The position numbers and the translations under genes are program-made. A DNA stretch of 64,000 nucleotides. It comes from Chamaecrista fasciculata. Taxonomy: Eukaryota; Streptophyta; Magnoliopsida; Fabales; Fabaceae. The stretch covers positions 56,204 to 120,203 of the forward strand of contig QANZ01001775.1 in the NCBI GenBank assembly GCA_003254925.1, read 5' to 3'. The number at the start of each line of letters is the position of its first letter. Positions within the stretch are counted from its first letter, which is position 1. Shown here piece after piece: positions 48,371-60,251 of the stretch. Below the pieces are notes generated by a model. It had not been told where the DNA came from. It saw only the letters and a program-made list of their open reading frames with translations, and searched no databases.

Positions 48371-48716
48371 CTATGAAGCATGGACACTGACACGGACACG
48401 GGACACGACACGGACACGGACACAGCGACACGTCAAACTCTCAAAATTACGCGACACGACACGGCATATATTTATATATATAAATAATTAAATATTCATA
48501 ATTTTTAATGAAAAAATTAAAAATTACAATTTTTATTCATAATATATGTCATATCTATTATTATTTTTTCTTGCCTATCATGTTAAAGTTACAAAAAATT
48601 GATTTATATTCTAAAATTTATAGATATGTGTCGTGTCAGTGTCATACGAGTGTCGGACACTGACACGTGTCTGACACGGCGACACGCCTTCAAAATGAAG
48701 TGTCCATGCTTCCTAG
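48371..48716. mobile_element. hAT-type MITE, exact 8-bp TSD
   Basis: 346 bp. Ends ctatgaagcatggacac and the inverse of ctaggaagcatggacac. The flanking ttaataca is exact on both sides (48363-48370, 48717-48724); 8 bp is the hAT signature. Internal gacacg repeats lie near both ends. Confidence 0.8.
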
Positions 48717-49314
48717 TTAATACACAATATTATCTTCACTTAATTATTTTTCAATTAATGTTTGTACTTACAATGCTGTACTGTGAAAAAAATCAAACAT
48801 CATTTGGTACAGTTTGTGTAGTACTTAGAATGTATGGAGGTCTAAATTAAAGTAATAAATGTATGAAGCTCATTTTTTGTTTCTCTCTATCTATGTTTAT
48901 TTTATCTATACACAAATTACATCAAATATCATGCTTCTGAAGAACCATACATGATACATGTTGTGAGCTATCTAAATGGCTTACTAAGCTAGAGTCAATA
49001 ATTCCATGAAGAAAAATATTACACATGCATGTTGAGACTACATTACACTAGATACTTTTTTATGTAATTTTTTTTGGGGTACAATTTTTTATGTATTTTT
49101 TATTTGAGCAAAAGTATTTTTTTAAAAAATTTTATATCAATTTTTAATATTGTTCCGTCAAAGTTTACTTTTTTATATTTTGATTGATTTTTTTTTTATC
49201 TAATTTTATATAATGAATTAATGATGAATTCTATATAATTTTTGAAAGGTTAGGATATTTTATTTTTTCTCTAATAATTTTATATTATATATCGTAAATC
49301 ACCTAAAGAAAGAT
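48717..49314. other. Gene-free AT-rich region
   Basis: No gene, RNA or defined repeat recognised. Confidence 0.4.
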
Positions 49315-49690
49315 ATATAGGCAAATGAACCCACAACACCTCTACAAAATCTTCTTTCTCCTCTTTTATTTCTTAGAAAATGAAAAGAATAATATTTTTT
49401 ATGAGGCAATTAAGAGAATTTTCAATGTGGAAATTATAATCATTGAATTAACTTCTATTGTATTCTGTAACTGTAGAAAATGACAAAACAGACCAGAGAA
49501 ATTAATAACAAAAAAATGTATACATTAATTCCATCAGGAATAGTAATACATTCCAACTGTGCAAAGCAGAGCAGTACGTAGCTATTGTAATAAGGGTTGG
49601 ATTGTCTCTTACGCAGCTGAGGTGGCCAAAAATCACTTCATTAGCCTCCACAAAATTAATAACGAATTATGTACTCTCTAGCTATTTGTT
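49315..49690 (+). pseudogene. Fragment of a receptor kinase 3' end
   Basis: Matches 58615-59020 in order. Its last part (49550-49690) is a decayed copy of the kinase C-terminal coding end (58375-58515): gcaaagcagagcagtacgta, then agttggatt-like and gctgaggtggcca. So the tail and 3' flank of a third-type kinase were copied here. Confidence 0.65.
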
Positions 49691-49889
49691 TTCTGATTTT
49701 ATCGTATTTAAATTTGAAACTATAAAGATATAATTATATTCATTATTAGTTAAGGACAGTTGTGAAACTTGTATATTAAGGACTAAAATAGAACTTCTGA
49801 TAAATATTAAAAATCAAAATAAAATAGAAAAAACATTAGAGATAAAACAAAATTTGGGATAAACATTAAAGACCAAATGAAAATGACGT

Positions 49890-50184
49890 TTGGCCTAGGA
49901 CCCTTTTGGTTGGTCAAAAATAATTAAATTAAAAATTAAAAAAAATAAGAAATAAACATGTGGAATTTAATAATTGGCTGACTATATAGATAATGGGAGA
50001 GAAAAAGTAGTAGATAGGAGTTAAGAAAGTAAAAACTTATTATTTGGTCTTTTAATTTTCACACTTCTGACGATTTAGTCCTTGAATAACAGAAATATAC
50101 TATTTAGTCACCGAATAACTACAAATGTCAAATCAAACGTTACATATATATTTCCGTGCTCGTTGGGGCACGGAAAACCCCTGG
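49890..50184 (+). mobile_element. Short Helitron, CTGG end
   Basis: The 3' end has the hairpin CCGTGCTC-GTTG-GGGCACGG, then aaaacccCTGG followed by T, a CTRR terminus. The left end is near acccttttggttggtca, similar to 18140 and uncertain. Confidence 0.5.
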
Positions 50185-50227
50185 TATGTTTACTAAAATG
50201 ATCATTTACAACATTTTGCTAATCAAG

Positions 50228-51376
50228 CTATATACAAAGTTTGTTCTTTGAGATCAAAGCTAAATTATGAGTTTGTTGTGGTCGGACTCCAATGACCGAA
50301 GACTCTGTAATCTGATTGAACGCCATGTAGAACATTTCAAGCAAAGAAGTATAGTAGAAAAGGCTTTCAATGACCATCTCCAATCTTGAATTTAGTTGTT
50401 CTTCCATACAAAAGAGCTCCCTCTCCCAATAAAAGTTGATTATTGAACTTGAAAGAGTTAGGACGATCCATAGAATCAAAGTAATAAAAAAACTTTTTAA
50501 CGGCTAGTTATCAAATATAGGTGAGGGATAACCTAATCCAAAGCCATTTCTATCTCCTCAAGATGACTACAACCAAATACTACATTCTCAATAGAAGCTA
50601 TATTTTCATAATCATCAGACATGAACGTAAATTCCTCATAGGCATATATGCCCGATGAAGCTTCACGGCTCATATGTCTTTGTCTATAATAACAATTATT
50701 ATGAAAATCACAAGAAAAAAAAAATCTTCTGGGATCACAAACCAGGTCATAACAGGACATGGGTTTATATGAAAATGAAGTTGTTGAGTTGTAATGATTG
50801 GAAGGAGTTTGGGGGTAGCAGTCAACCCACAATAAGGAACTTCCTGTATCTATGTAAGCATATTGCCTTACAGGAGGCGAACCGATGAAAAATCTGACCA
50901 AAAAAAGATTAACATAATGTTTGCTTAAAGGAGCTTGGAAGGGATTGGTATAGTGATCGATATATGTTGTTTTGGTTGAACTCTGAAAAACTATAATTAG
51001 TACTGTAGAATGGATTGGAAGGTGAAAAACAATGAATTAAGTCTAAAATTATAGTGCCGTTATTAGTAACAGCACAAGTTAGACCAAATGAAAACATGAA
51101 AAGGAAGAGAAGAATGGAGGCAGAAGTGTAATATGCCATCATGAAAACTTATATGAAAAAACTCAGATGACTTCTCATGAGGGGATTGGTATAGTGATCG
51201 ATGTTGTTTTGGTATAACTCTGAAAAACTATAATTAGGATTGTAGAATGGATTGGAAGGTGAAAAACGATGAATTAAGTCTAAAATTATAGTGCCGTTAT
51301 TAGTAACAGCACAAGTTAGACCAAATGAAAACATGAAAAGGAAGAGAAGAATGGAGACACAAGTGTAATATGTCAT
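50228..51376 (-). pseudogene. Aspartic protease pseudogene with repeated 5' end
   Basis: Reading on the minus strand: 51376-51149 is a first copy of the N-terminus (signal peptide to ELYQNN), then 51142-50909 starts again from the same signal peptide, 50901-50533 carries the catalytic IDTGSSLLWVDC motif in another frame, and 50479-50228 carries the end. Frames change at about 50905 and 50530, and the region with the second catalytic Asp is lost. Related to the intact gene at 10328 and the copy at 40022. Not functional. Confidence 0.85.
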
Positions 51377-51640
51377 CGTGAAAAGCTACTGCGAATAAAT
51401 CGTGATTTGGATGAAAGGAAAAAGCTGAGTTATCTAAGGAAAGGAAGCGAATCAAATTTTGTGGTTTTATGCTAGTAACTTGGTATCATATGTCATTTTC
51501 AATCGTGATTTGGATGTAGATATATAAGATGATCTTTCACCAACCAAGTGTAAGTGATCTTTGCATGTAGATTAGTTTTATTATTTTAGGGTTCAAGTAG
51601 ATGCTAAACAGAAACAGCAAAGATTGAAACATAAAAAAAA
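51377..51640. repeat. Block shared with kinase upstream regions
   Basis: Next to the protease pseudogene start, 51385-51508 (inverted: atgacatatgata, cataaaaccacaaaattt, cgcttcctttcct) matches 31216-31335 and part of 42290-42365, upstream of the receptor kinases. 51530-51640 matches 40545-40670, upstream of the truncated protease copy. Confidence 0.75.
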
Positions 51641-52147
51641 ATCTGGCAGGTGATGACATGTTAATAAAAGAGGAAAGAGTGTTGCATTAGAGAAAAAATC
51701 TCGAGATCTACGACTTATTGGTAATTTTGCAAGAAAATAAATTGGTGCAACTTTTGGTAGGAAATGAATGGAAGCATATTCAAATTAATACAGGTGGGTG
51801 ACCTTTATATAAAACAAGTCCCTCTCAACCAACATTCACCATTTTCTTTCATTCTCTCGGCGTGGCTCATGCTTTTTGAGTTTGCTTGTGAGAAGAGAAA
51901 TTGAAAATTAAGGTTAGGTGGTTCATGCTTTCTAGTATTTGTAAATTAATTATTATTATTATTATTATATTTAATTTTTAATTATAGTTTTATTTATATA
52001 ATTATATTTGTAGTATAATATTATGTTAATAATTTTTAATGAATTAATGGAAAATTCTATGTAATTTTTAACCTGAACAAGAATTTATTATTATTTTTTC
52101 AACGATTTTATATTATATGTCATAAATCACTTCAGTAATTTATTAAA

Positions 52148-53071
52148 GGGAAAATATAACAAGACCCCTTAAACTTTGGGTTATTTGGAAGTAAGCCCTT
52201 AAACTATCAATTTTGAAAATCAAATCCTTAAATTTTAAAGGTTTAGGAATTAGATCCTTCCATCCATTTTTTCATTAACGTGTTAATTATTATTAGGATA
52301 AATTATACTTTGGTACCCTGTGATTTGACCATATTCCACTTTGGTACCCTATAGTTTAAAAAGTGACATTCTGGTACCTTGTGCTTTAATTTTGTTAGAA
52401 AGTTAACAGAAATTGGAATTTTTGGAGTTATTTTTGTAATTTTAACCATAACAAATTTTGAAAAAATTACGTATTTCCCCTAAAATATTTTCAAAAAATT
52501 ACAAACAAGTCCCTGGATACATATTATCTAGGGACTAAAATGAAAACTATAAAAACTTTTGGGGTCAAAATATTATATTTGAAAAATATAGGACAGAAGA
52601 TAGAATTATAAAATAGTCCCAATTCTGGGAAATTTGTGCAATCTAATCCTATTAAGATCTAAAATTTTGTATTTAAAGGACTATTTTGAAGATATTTAAA
52701 TATTTATGGGTGTTTTAGTAATTTCAACCTCTTTTCCTGCATTAAAATTGTCTTTTATCTCTCAAATATGGTTAAAATTACAAAATAACCCAAAAAATGT
52801 CAATTTCCGTTAATGTTCTAACGGAATTAAAATTCAGGGTACCAAAGTATTTACAAAAAATATCACACGGTACCAAAGTGGAATATGACCAAACCACAAG
52901 ATACCAAAGTGTAATTTATCGTAATAATAATTAACACCGTTAGTGAAAAAATTGATGGAAGGATCTAATTCCTAAATCTTCAAAGTTTAAGGATTTAATT
53001 TTCAAAATTGATAGTTTAAGGGCCTACTTCCAAATGACCCAAAGTTTAAAGGGTCTTGTTACATTTTTCCC
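52148..53071. mobile_element. 924-bp compound foldback MITE, exact 9-bp TSD
   Basis: Ends gggaaaatataacaagacc and the inverse of gggaaaaatgtaacaagacc. TSD tttattaaa is exact (52139-52147, 53072-53080). The centre (52298-52925) is itself palindromic, of the ggtaccct type, and starts at a taattattatta/taataataatta dyad. Confidence 0.85.
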
Positions 53072-53086
53072 TTTATTAAATATAAT

Positions 53087-53339
53087 GGCAAAAGATCCTT
53101 TCGTGCTCCTAACGTTTGCGGTGATTGTTAGTTATGCCTCTAACGTTTCATTTGTGTCAGTTGTGCCCCTAATGTGAAACGTTAGTTTCAATTATGCCCC
53201 CAAACGTTATGTTGAGTCAAAATTGGGGGCATAATTGAAACTAACGTTTCACATTGGGGGCACAACTGACACAAATAAAACGTTAGGGGCATAACTGAAA
53301 ATCACCGCAAACGTTAGGGGCACAAAAGAGTCTTTTACC
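53087..53339. mobile_element. 253-bp foldback MITE, exact 9-bp TSD
   Basis: Ends ggcaaaagatcctttcgtg and the inverse of ggtaaaagactcttttgtg. TSD aaatataat is exact (53078-53086, 53340-53348). Only 15 bases separate it from the previous element. aacgttaggggc-like modules repeat within. Confidence 0.85.
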
Positions 53340-53543
53340 AAATATAATTAAGACAAAAGATAAAATCAAATAAAATAAAAAAATCAATCAATTATATAAT
53401 TAAGAGCTAATATAAATGTCAGTTACTTTAAAGTTTAAACGTCAACTTTAACATTAATAATTATTGTTAAGTGTTAACCGTACAAAATCTTACCCATAAT
53501 TTCAAATGCTAATTATATATATATATATATTTATATTTATTAT

Positions 53544-53773
53544 GGGTAAAGCTAACGAGTGCTCTAAGAACACTCGTTAAGGTGCATTTATTATATTCTG
53601 AAAAGGAAATTTCACTTTGAAAAAGAAAATTTACATGGGAATTTTAATGAAGCAATCATTTCGAAAAATAAAATTTTAAGGTAAATTTCCTTTTTCAAAG
53701 TAAAAATTCTATTTTTAAAATACAATAAATACACCTTAACAAGTGCGCTAAGTACACTAATTAGCATTACCCC
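53544..53773. mobile_element. Small foldback MITE
   Basis: Ends gggtaaagctaacgagtgc and the inverse of ggggtaatgctaattagtg, with an inner inverted aaggtgcatttatt pair. Flanks are AT-rich with only a rough duplication. Related to 34807-34994. Confidence 0.55.
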
Positions 53774-55099
53774 TATATTATTACATGTCAATGATCATGT
53801 CCCTCTGACCCTCCATATAAATATATTTTACTTTTTAATTAATGTTTCGGTCATTTACAGGCACTGCTTCGCGCTTCAAATAAATTTTTAAAAAACTCGA
53901 TATAATCTTTAATAAAACATGATACGCGAACAATAGAGAAAGATACAGAAATTCAATATTCAACGTCAAATGCAATCAATAAATTTTGACAAATGTACGT
54001 CTGTCAGGAGAGAAACCACAAATTAATATATATAACCTATTGCCATGGACCATGGTTACATAAAATATCCAAAAAAAAATAATAATAATAATAAATTGTA
54101 GGTCTAATTATTAATGGTAAAGATAATTCAAACTGAAATCCGACTTGTGATCAAATCAGTGATTATCCTAGTACTTCATATATTTATGCGAACTGCCCTA
54201 TTTTTAATTTTTTATTATGAAATTGGGTTTAATTGAGAAGTTGAATTCCTTGGTTTAGTTTTGGTATATATTTTTTTCCCTTCAATTTGATTGATCATCA
54301 TTGCCAGATGTTTAACGACGAATACAATCAGAGCAACTGACATCATCACTTAGGGCTAAATGACAGTCAATGTTAATTACCCATTAACAATTGTTTAAAT
54401 TCACTTGTACACGATAACAATGATAATGATCTTTCATTGGCCAAAATAAAAAAGATAATGATCTTTCATAATTACTCATTAACAATGTTTTAAATACGTA
54501 CGTATATTTGATAACAAGGATAACGAACTTTGATGTTTTTTATCAAAAACATAGAAGATCAAGATAAATGTTGGCTTGATTTTTTTGACTGTGGCGGACT
54601 AATAGACAAACTTACTAGAAAATGACAAGATACGGAAGCGAAATAAATAAAATTATAAAAATAGTCTAATTGGTGAAGAGTGTTGAATTAATGTCATGTT
54701 TTAACTTCTAATGATTATATTTTAGTTAAGAAGACGGTAAAAAATTATCATTTTCAATGTTATACAGAATTCTGATCCTATATGTTTATCTTTATCTCCA
54801 TCTTCACTTGATAGCATCATTTTCTATAAATATAGGAAAAAAATGTAAACCAATATATGAATATACTATTGGAATAGTTGCAAGAAATTGTCAACGGCGG
54901 GAAACAACAGCAACTATAATCTAAAACCTGGTCAAATGTTCTAAGAAATTCAACTATAATGCTCATTTTGAATTTAGAGATATGACTTGACTCTATTGTA
55001 TGTACTATGTATATATATGTCACTGCAAATTATAGTGTGAAGAGTGATAACAAATGATTCACTCACTAGCTAGAGTAAGATGCCCAGATTAATTTCATT
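53774..55099. other. Gene-free region before the third kinase
   Basis: AT-rich. Part of 53900-54070 (caatattcaacgtcaaatgc) resembles 41810-41960. No gene seen. Confidence 0.4.
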
Positions 55100-55107
55100 T
55101 ATAAATA
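55100..55107 (+). promoter_or_regulatory. Candidate TATA box, third kinase
   Basis: TATAAATA, 81 bases before the start codon at 55181. Confidence 0.45.
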
Positions 55108-55180
55108 TCATCCATTCTCAAACTCATTGAGCCAATCTCAATATGACTTGACTCTATTGCCATTTACCAAATTTTAAACC

Positions 55181-58100
55181 ATGATGTTACCTATTCATCT
55201 CATTTTCCTCCTTCTGTTCTTCCAACTTCACTCTCATGTCATCTTCTGTGATGACAAAGATGCCCTTCTTTCATTCAAATCCCAAATCACAGATCCAAAG
55301 AAATCTCCCTCTGGATGGACTTCAAATTCCTCTATCTGCACTTGGTATGGTGTCTCCTGCTTCACAAACACAAGCAGAGTTCAATCTCTTGAACTAACAG
55401 GACTAGGCCTATATGGTGAATTGCCTTCTCATCTCTTTACTCTCACTTATTTACAATCACTTGACCTTTCCAATAATGCATTTCATGGCCAAATTCCTTT
55501 AGAGTTTTCAAATCTTTCTAGCCTTAAACTTATCAATTTAAATACCAACAATCTCATTGGTTCAATTCCTTCACAGCTATCCCTCCTGCACCAACTGCAA
55601 TTTCTAGATTTCTCTGTCAATAATCTCACTGGTCAAATCCCTCCAGAATTTGGAAACTTTTCATTTTTAACCAATCTGTCATTGGCAAGGAATAATCTTT
55701 CTGGAGAAATTCCAAGTGAGTTGGGCAATCTTCAAAGCCTTAGATTTCTTCAACTTTCTGAGAATTATCTCTCCGGGGATCTTCCCACTTCCATCTTCAA
55801 CATCCCTTCATTAGAATACTTTTCTGTGACAGAGAATCAACTTTCAGGAAAACTACCACAAGATATTGGTCTTTCTCTTCTAAATCTTAAAAGTCTCTAC
55901 CTGGCAAACAATAGATTCGGTGGTGTGATTCCGGGTTCTATATCCAATGCTTCACATCTCGAATTTCTTGACATTACTAACAATGAGTTTCATGGATCAG
56001 TTCCTTTGTTCACCAACATAAAAAATCTCACGTGGCTAATTCTTGAAGATAACTATCTCTCTTCCACAACATCAACGAATTCTGAGTTCTTTGATTCTCT
56101 CAGAAACTGCACAAAGCTCACCATTCTGATGATCCAATCTAATCAGCTATCAGGAGAGCTTCCAAAATCTGCAGCAAATCTTTCAACCAATTTACAACAG
56201 TTTTGTGTGTCTAATAACTCATTCACTGGAAGCATCCCTCAGGGAATTGGGAAATATCAAAACCTCGTGTCCTTATCTATTGAGATGAACCAATTCAGTG
56301 GAGAGATACCTAAAGACATAAGATCACTGAACAAGCTGGTGACACTTATGATGTACGAAAACTTGTTATCTGGAGAAATCCCAGACATGTTTGGGAATCT
56401 TACTCAACTATCTATCCTTGCATTGGGGTTCAACCAATTCTCTGGTACAATCCCCTCTAGCATTGGACAGTGCTCAAGATTGAATGATTTGGAACTTGAC
56501 ATGAATAATCTGCATGGGACCATACCAATTGAGATTTTTAGGCTTTCCGGCTTAACCACTTTGTCTATTGCAGGGAATAACCTACATGGGTCCCTACCTT
56601 CTGAAGTGAGCTCCATGGAGCAACTTCAGTACTTGGACATCTCTAAAAATCTTATGTCAGGATATATTCCTGAGGAAATAGATGGCTGCACAAGCTTGAT
56701 TTCGCTTGTATTGGCAAGAAACAACTTTAGTGGCTCCATTCCAAGTACTTTGGGGAATCTAGCATCTAGAGACATTGGATTTATCTTCAAACAACCTCTC
56801 TGGTTCTATCCCTGCTAGTTTGGGAAAGCTCGAGTATTTGGTGAAGTTAAACTTGTCTTTCAACCATTTGGAAGGGGAAGTTCCTACAAATGGTATTTTT
56901 ATCAACCTTATTCAGATTTCTCTTCAAGGAAACGATGATCTCTGCAGTCCTAACAAGGAAATCGCAGAAAGTTTAAAAATCTTTTCGTGTGTCAAAGGTA
57001 AGAAGAACCCGAAATTCTTAGTCCCTACCATACTTGCAAATTGTAATTACAGGTGCCTTAGTTCTTCTCATTTTGATTCTCTGCTTGATGAGGCTGAAGT
57101 CTTCTCCAAAACAGAAAAACAATGAGGAGAAACCGAGTTTATCAACTTCTTTTTTCAAGGGAGTACCTCAAAATTTATCCTTTTCTGATATTCGAGCTGC
57201 CACAAATAATTTTGCATCAGAAAACTTGATAGGGAAGGGTGGGTTTGGGTTTGTGTACAAGGGTGTGTTCAGTATCAGCCAATCTGAAACCACCCTTGCT
57301 GTGAAAGTCATAGACTTGAAACAAAGCATAGCTTCTAGGAGTTTTAATGCAGAGTGTGAAGCTCTGAAGAATGTAAGGCACAGAAATCTCGTGAAGCTTA
57401 TCACTTCTTGCTCTAGCATTGATCATAAAGGAGGCGACTTTAAGGCCCTGGTTATGCAATTCATGTCCAACGGTAACTTGGACACGTGGCTGCACCCAAA
57501 TGATGAAGAATCTGGGTCATCGTTGACCTTTCTGCAGAGACTGAATATTTCAATAGATATTGCCAATGCTATGGATTACTTGCACAATGACTGTGACCCA
57601 CCAGTAGTTCATTGTGATTTGAAACCTGGTAATGTCTTATTAGACGAAAACATGGTTGCTCATGTTGGTGATTTTGGATTTGCTAGGCTTCTTTCTCAAA
57701 GTTCATCAGAGTCTACCACTCTGCTACTGAAGGGTACCATAGGCTACATCCCCCCAGGTATAGGAAATTGTTATCCTTTCTTTGAAGTTTGAGAAAATTT
57801 ACTTTTTAGTCCTTAAATTTGTCTCAAAATTACAACTTAAAGGTCTCTAAATATTAGAAATATATATTTTTTGTCCTTGGTTACTTTTAAAAGTCAACTA
57901 ACTTTTCAGAAACTAAATTGGTGTATTTAAAAAAGTCAATGATGAAAAAATATATTTCTAATATTTAGGGACGGGAAAATAAGTTTTCTCTTCAAGTTTT
58001 TAACATGGTATTTGAGCAGGACTGAAATAACTAATATATTATATGACATCATAACTTGTTTTTATTCTGCAGAATATGGTTTGGGATGCAAAGCTTCGAC

Positions 58101-58520
58101 CTTTGGAGATGTGTACAGTTTTGGGATTGTGTTGCTTGAGATGTTCACAGGAAAAAAAGCCAACGGATGAGATGTTGAAGGAAGGTCTGAGGCTTAATAC
58201 TAATAATCATAATAATAAATTTGGGTGGGCCATGATGGATGAGAATCAAATATTGGAGTTAGTAGACCCAAAGCTATTTAACGATTTTGAATGGTCCACA
58301 CAAAAACTCAAGCACTAGTTATCCAAGTGAAGGCAAAAGTAGTGACAGCTATGATAATAATAATAGTAACACATTCAATCTGGGCAAAGCAGAGGAGTAC
58401 ATAGCTGCTGTAATCAGAGTTGGCTTGTCTTGTGCAGCTGAGGTGCCCAAAGATCGCTTGACCATGAGAGAAGCCACTGCAAAATTACAAAGAATCAGGC
58501 AGTCTATGCTTAACTTCTGA
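55181..58520 (+). pseudogene. LRR-XII receptor kinase with four frameshifts
   Basis: Start and signal peptide are intact (MMLPIHLIFLLLFFQLHSH), followed by CTWYGVSC and about 20 LRRs. Exon 1 runs to 57757 and exon 2 starts at 58073. Breaks: (1) a 2-base loss at about 56765; (2) an extra A in the AAA at 57036-57038; (3) an extra A in the A7 run near 58152; (4) an extra A in the A5 run near 58301. Between breaks the protein is recognisable: GKGGFGFVYKG, LAVKVIDL, VHCDLKPGNVLL (non-RD), GDFGFARLL, and the C-terminal MREATAKLQRIRQSM. It is clearly a different, older paralogue than the inverted pair. Three breaks are in A-runs, so sequencing or assembly error is possible; otherwise it is a pseudogene. 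Confidence 0.8.
57791..57990. mobile_element. 200-bp foldback MITE in the third kinase's intron
   Basis: Ends gagaaaatttactttttag and the inverse of gagaaaacttattttcccg. Flanks ttgaagttt and ttcaagttt are a 9-bp duplication with one change. Same family as 61933-62183. Confidence 0.75.
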
Positions 58521-58614
58521 ATTACAAACACAGTAACACACACACACATGTGTGTATGTTCAAATTAGGTTACAGAGTTACAAAAACTAATAAAAGAAAA
58601 AAAAAAAGGAGAAA

Positions 58615-59020
58615 GAGAAATAGGCAAATGAACCCACACCTCTACAAAATTTTCTTTCTCCTCTTTTATTTCTTAGAAAATGAAAAGAAATAATCTTTTT
58701 TATGAGGCAATTAAGAGGATCTTCCATGTGGAAATTAATGCCAAACCTTAATTTACAAACACCTAGGAATAGTGGAGACTTATTCCACCAACCATTGAAT
58801 TAACTTCTATTGTATTCTATGAATGTAGAAAATGCCAAGACAGACCAGGGAAATTAATAACAAAAAAATGTATACAATCCACGAGGAATAGTAACACATT
58901 CAGCCTGTGCAAAGCAGAGCAGTACGTAGCTGTTGTAATAAGAGTTGGCTTGTCTTATGCAGCTGAAGTGGCCAAAGATTGTGACACAGACCTCCACAAA
59001 ATTAATAAAGAATTATGCAG
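58615..59020 (+). repeat. 3' flank and decayed repeat of a kinase tail
   Basis: Matches 49315-49690. The part at 58895-59020 is a second, decayed copy of the preceding kinase C-terminal coding sequence (58375-58515), so the gene end was tandemly duplicated before being copied to 49 kb. Confidence 0.65.
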
Positions 59021-59039
59021 TCTATGCTTGTTCTCTAAT

Positions 59040-60251
59040 CTAAATTACAAACATCCAATGACCCACATATAGAAATATATATAAATATATATTCAGATTA
59101 AGCTGCAAAAACTTCTATGGTAGAGCTAATACGCTTTTAGGATTTGTTTGTTTATTTTGATATTTCTCAACTTAATAATTTATTTGTTGAATGCACGGAC
59201 GAGGTTGTAACACTAAGAAAATTGCTAGGTCTATTACATGTCATGAACCTACTATTAGAGGGTACCTGAAGGTAGAGCCAAATAAAATATCAGCAGTTAC
59301 TTACTGACGATACCGGTGCTAAGCTCAGAATTCATAAATGCAAAGTAAGTTGGGTATCACTGAAATTTTGAATCATAACAAATGAGACAAGCAGAAAAAA
59401 AAAGTGACAATAGATTAAAGAAAACTAGACTAAGGAATCCAATGAAGTTTGACTGGTCTACTACTCACCCTATCTTTCAATTATTATAAATCATTAATAA
59501 GGTTCTGCATCTAGAAAGTATCCAATTCTGGGGAGGAATGACCGTGTCAGAAAGTATCCAATTCAAAGTGGCTCTTAGTTTGTGCCTTTGATTAAAAAAA
59601 TAATTCTTCAGATTAGTTTCAAAGAAGCATATTTCTATTATTATCAGTATGAAACTATTTGAAGTCACTTGCTGATACTTGCAATACCAGTATGGTATAA
59701 CCACTTGTGGCCTTCGGATTATGAGCATATGATGTAACCTTAAAACTCTTTTTTTGCCCTAAAAGCAACATAAAAACTCTCAAACGCCTTCCTCTTACCC
59801 TTGCCATCTCTGAGCATTTCAGCTTTCTGCATTCTCGAGGATACTCTCTCTTTCAAGCCTATCCCAAACTACCCTGGCACAGGACTTCATGAACCACGCC
59901 ACAGAAAAAAAAAANAAAAAAAAAAAAAAAAAACTAACAAACAAACTACTAAGCATTATTTTACTGCAAAGTAAACCTTATGTGCATACAATAACACAAG
60001 GCTGTTTCCAAACACATGCTTGGACTGGCTACAACCTTCTTGTAGCAGGAAACTGACAAGATTTCTTTTATCAAAAGAAATTTTTAATATAATTTGCTTT
60101 TTTTTTTTCCTTATCACTAACATCTCCCTACATAATGTATTTAAAGTTACCAACTACTCAAACTCACATGAACCAAAAAAAAATAATAACAATAAAGGGT
60201 GGCCTAATTTATAAATAGGTATAGATTTTGGTGCAGCAGTACATATTTTTC
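59040..60251. other. Intergenic, upstream of the IQD gene
   Basis: No gene recognised. There is an A-run with an n near 59915, and the end of the region is the probable promoter and leader of the IQD gene. Confidence 0.4.

Noticed and set aside
60228..60251. Upstream GTG start for the IQD protein
   Set aside because: The family start MGK lies at 60252 and the extra residues have no counterpart.
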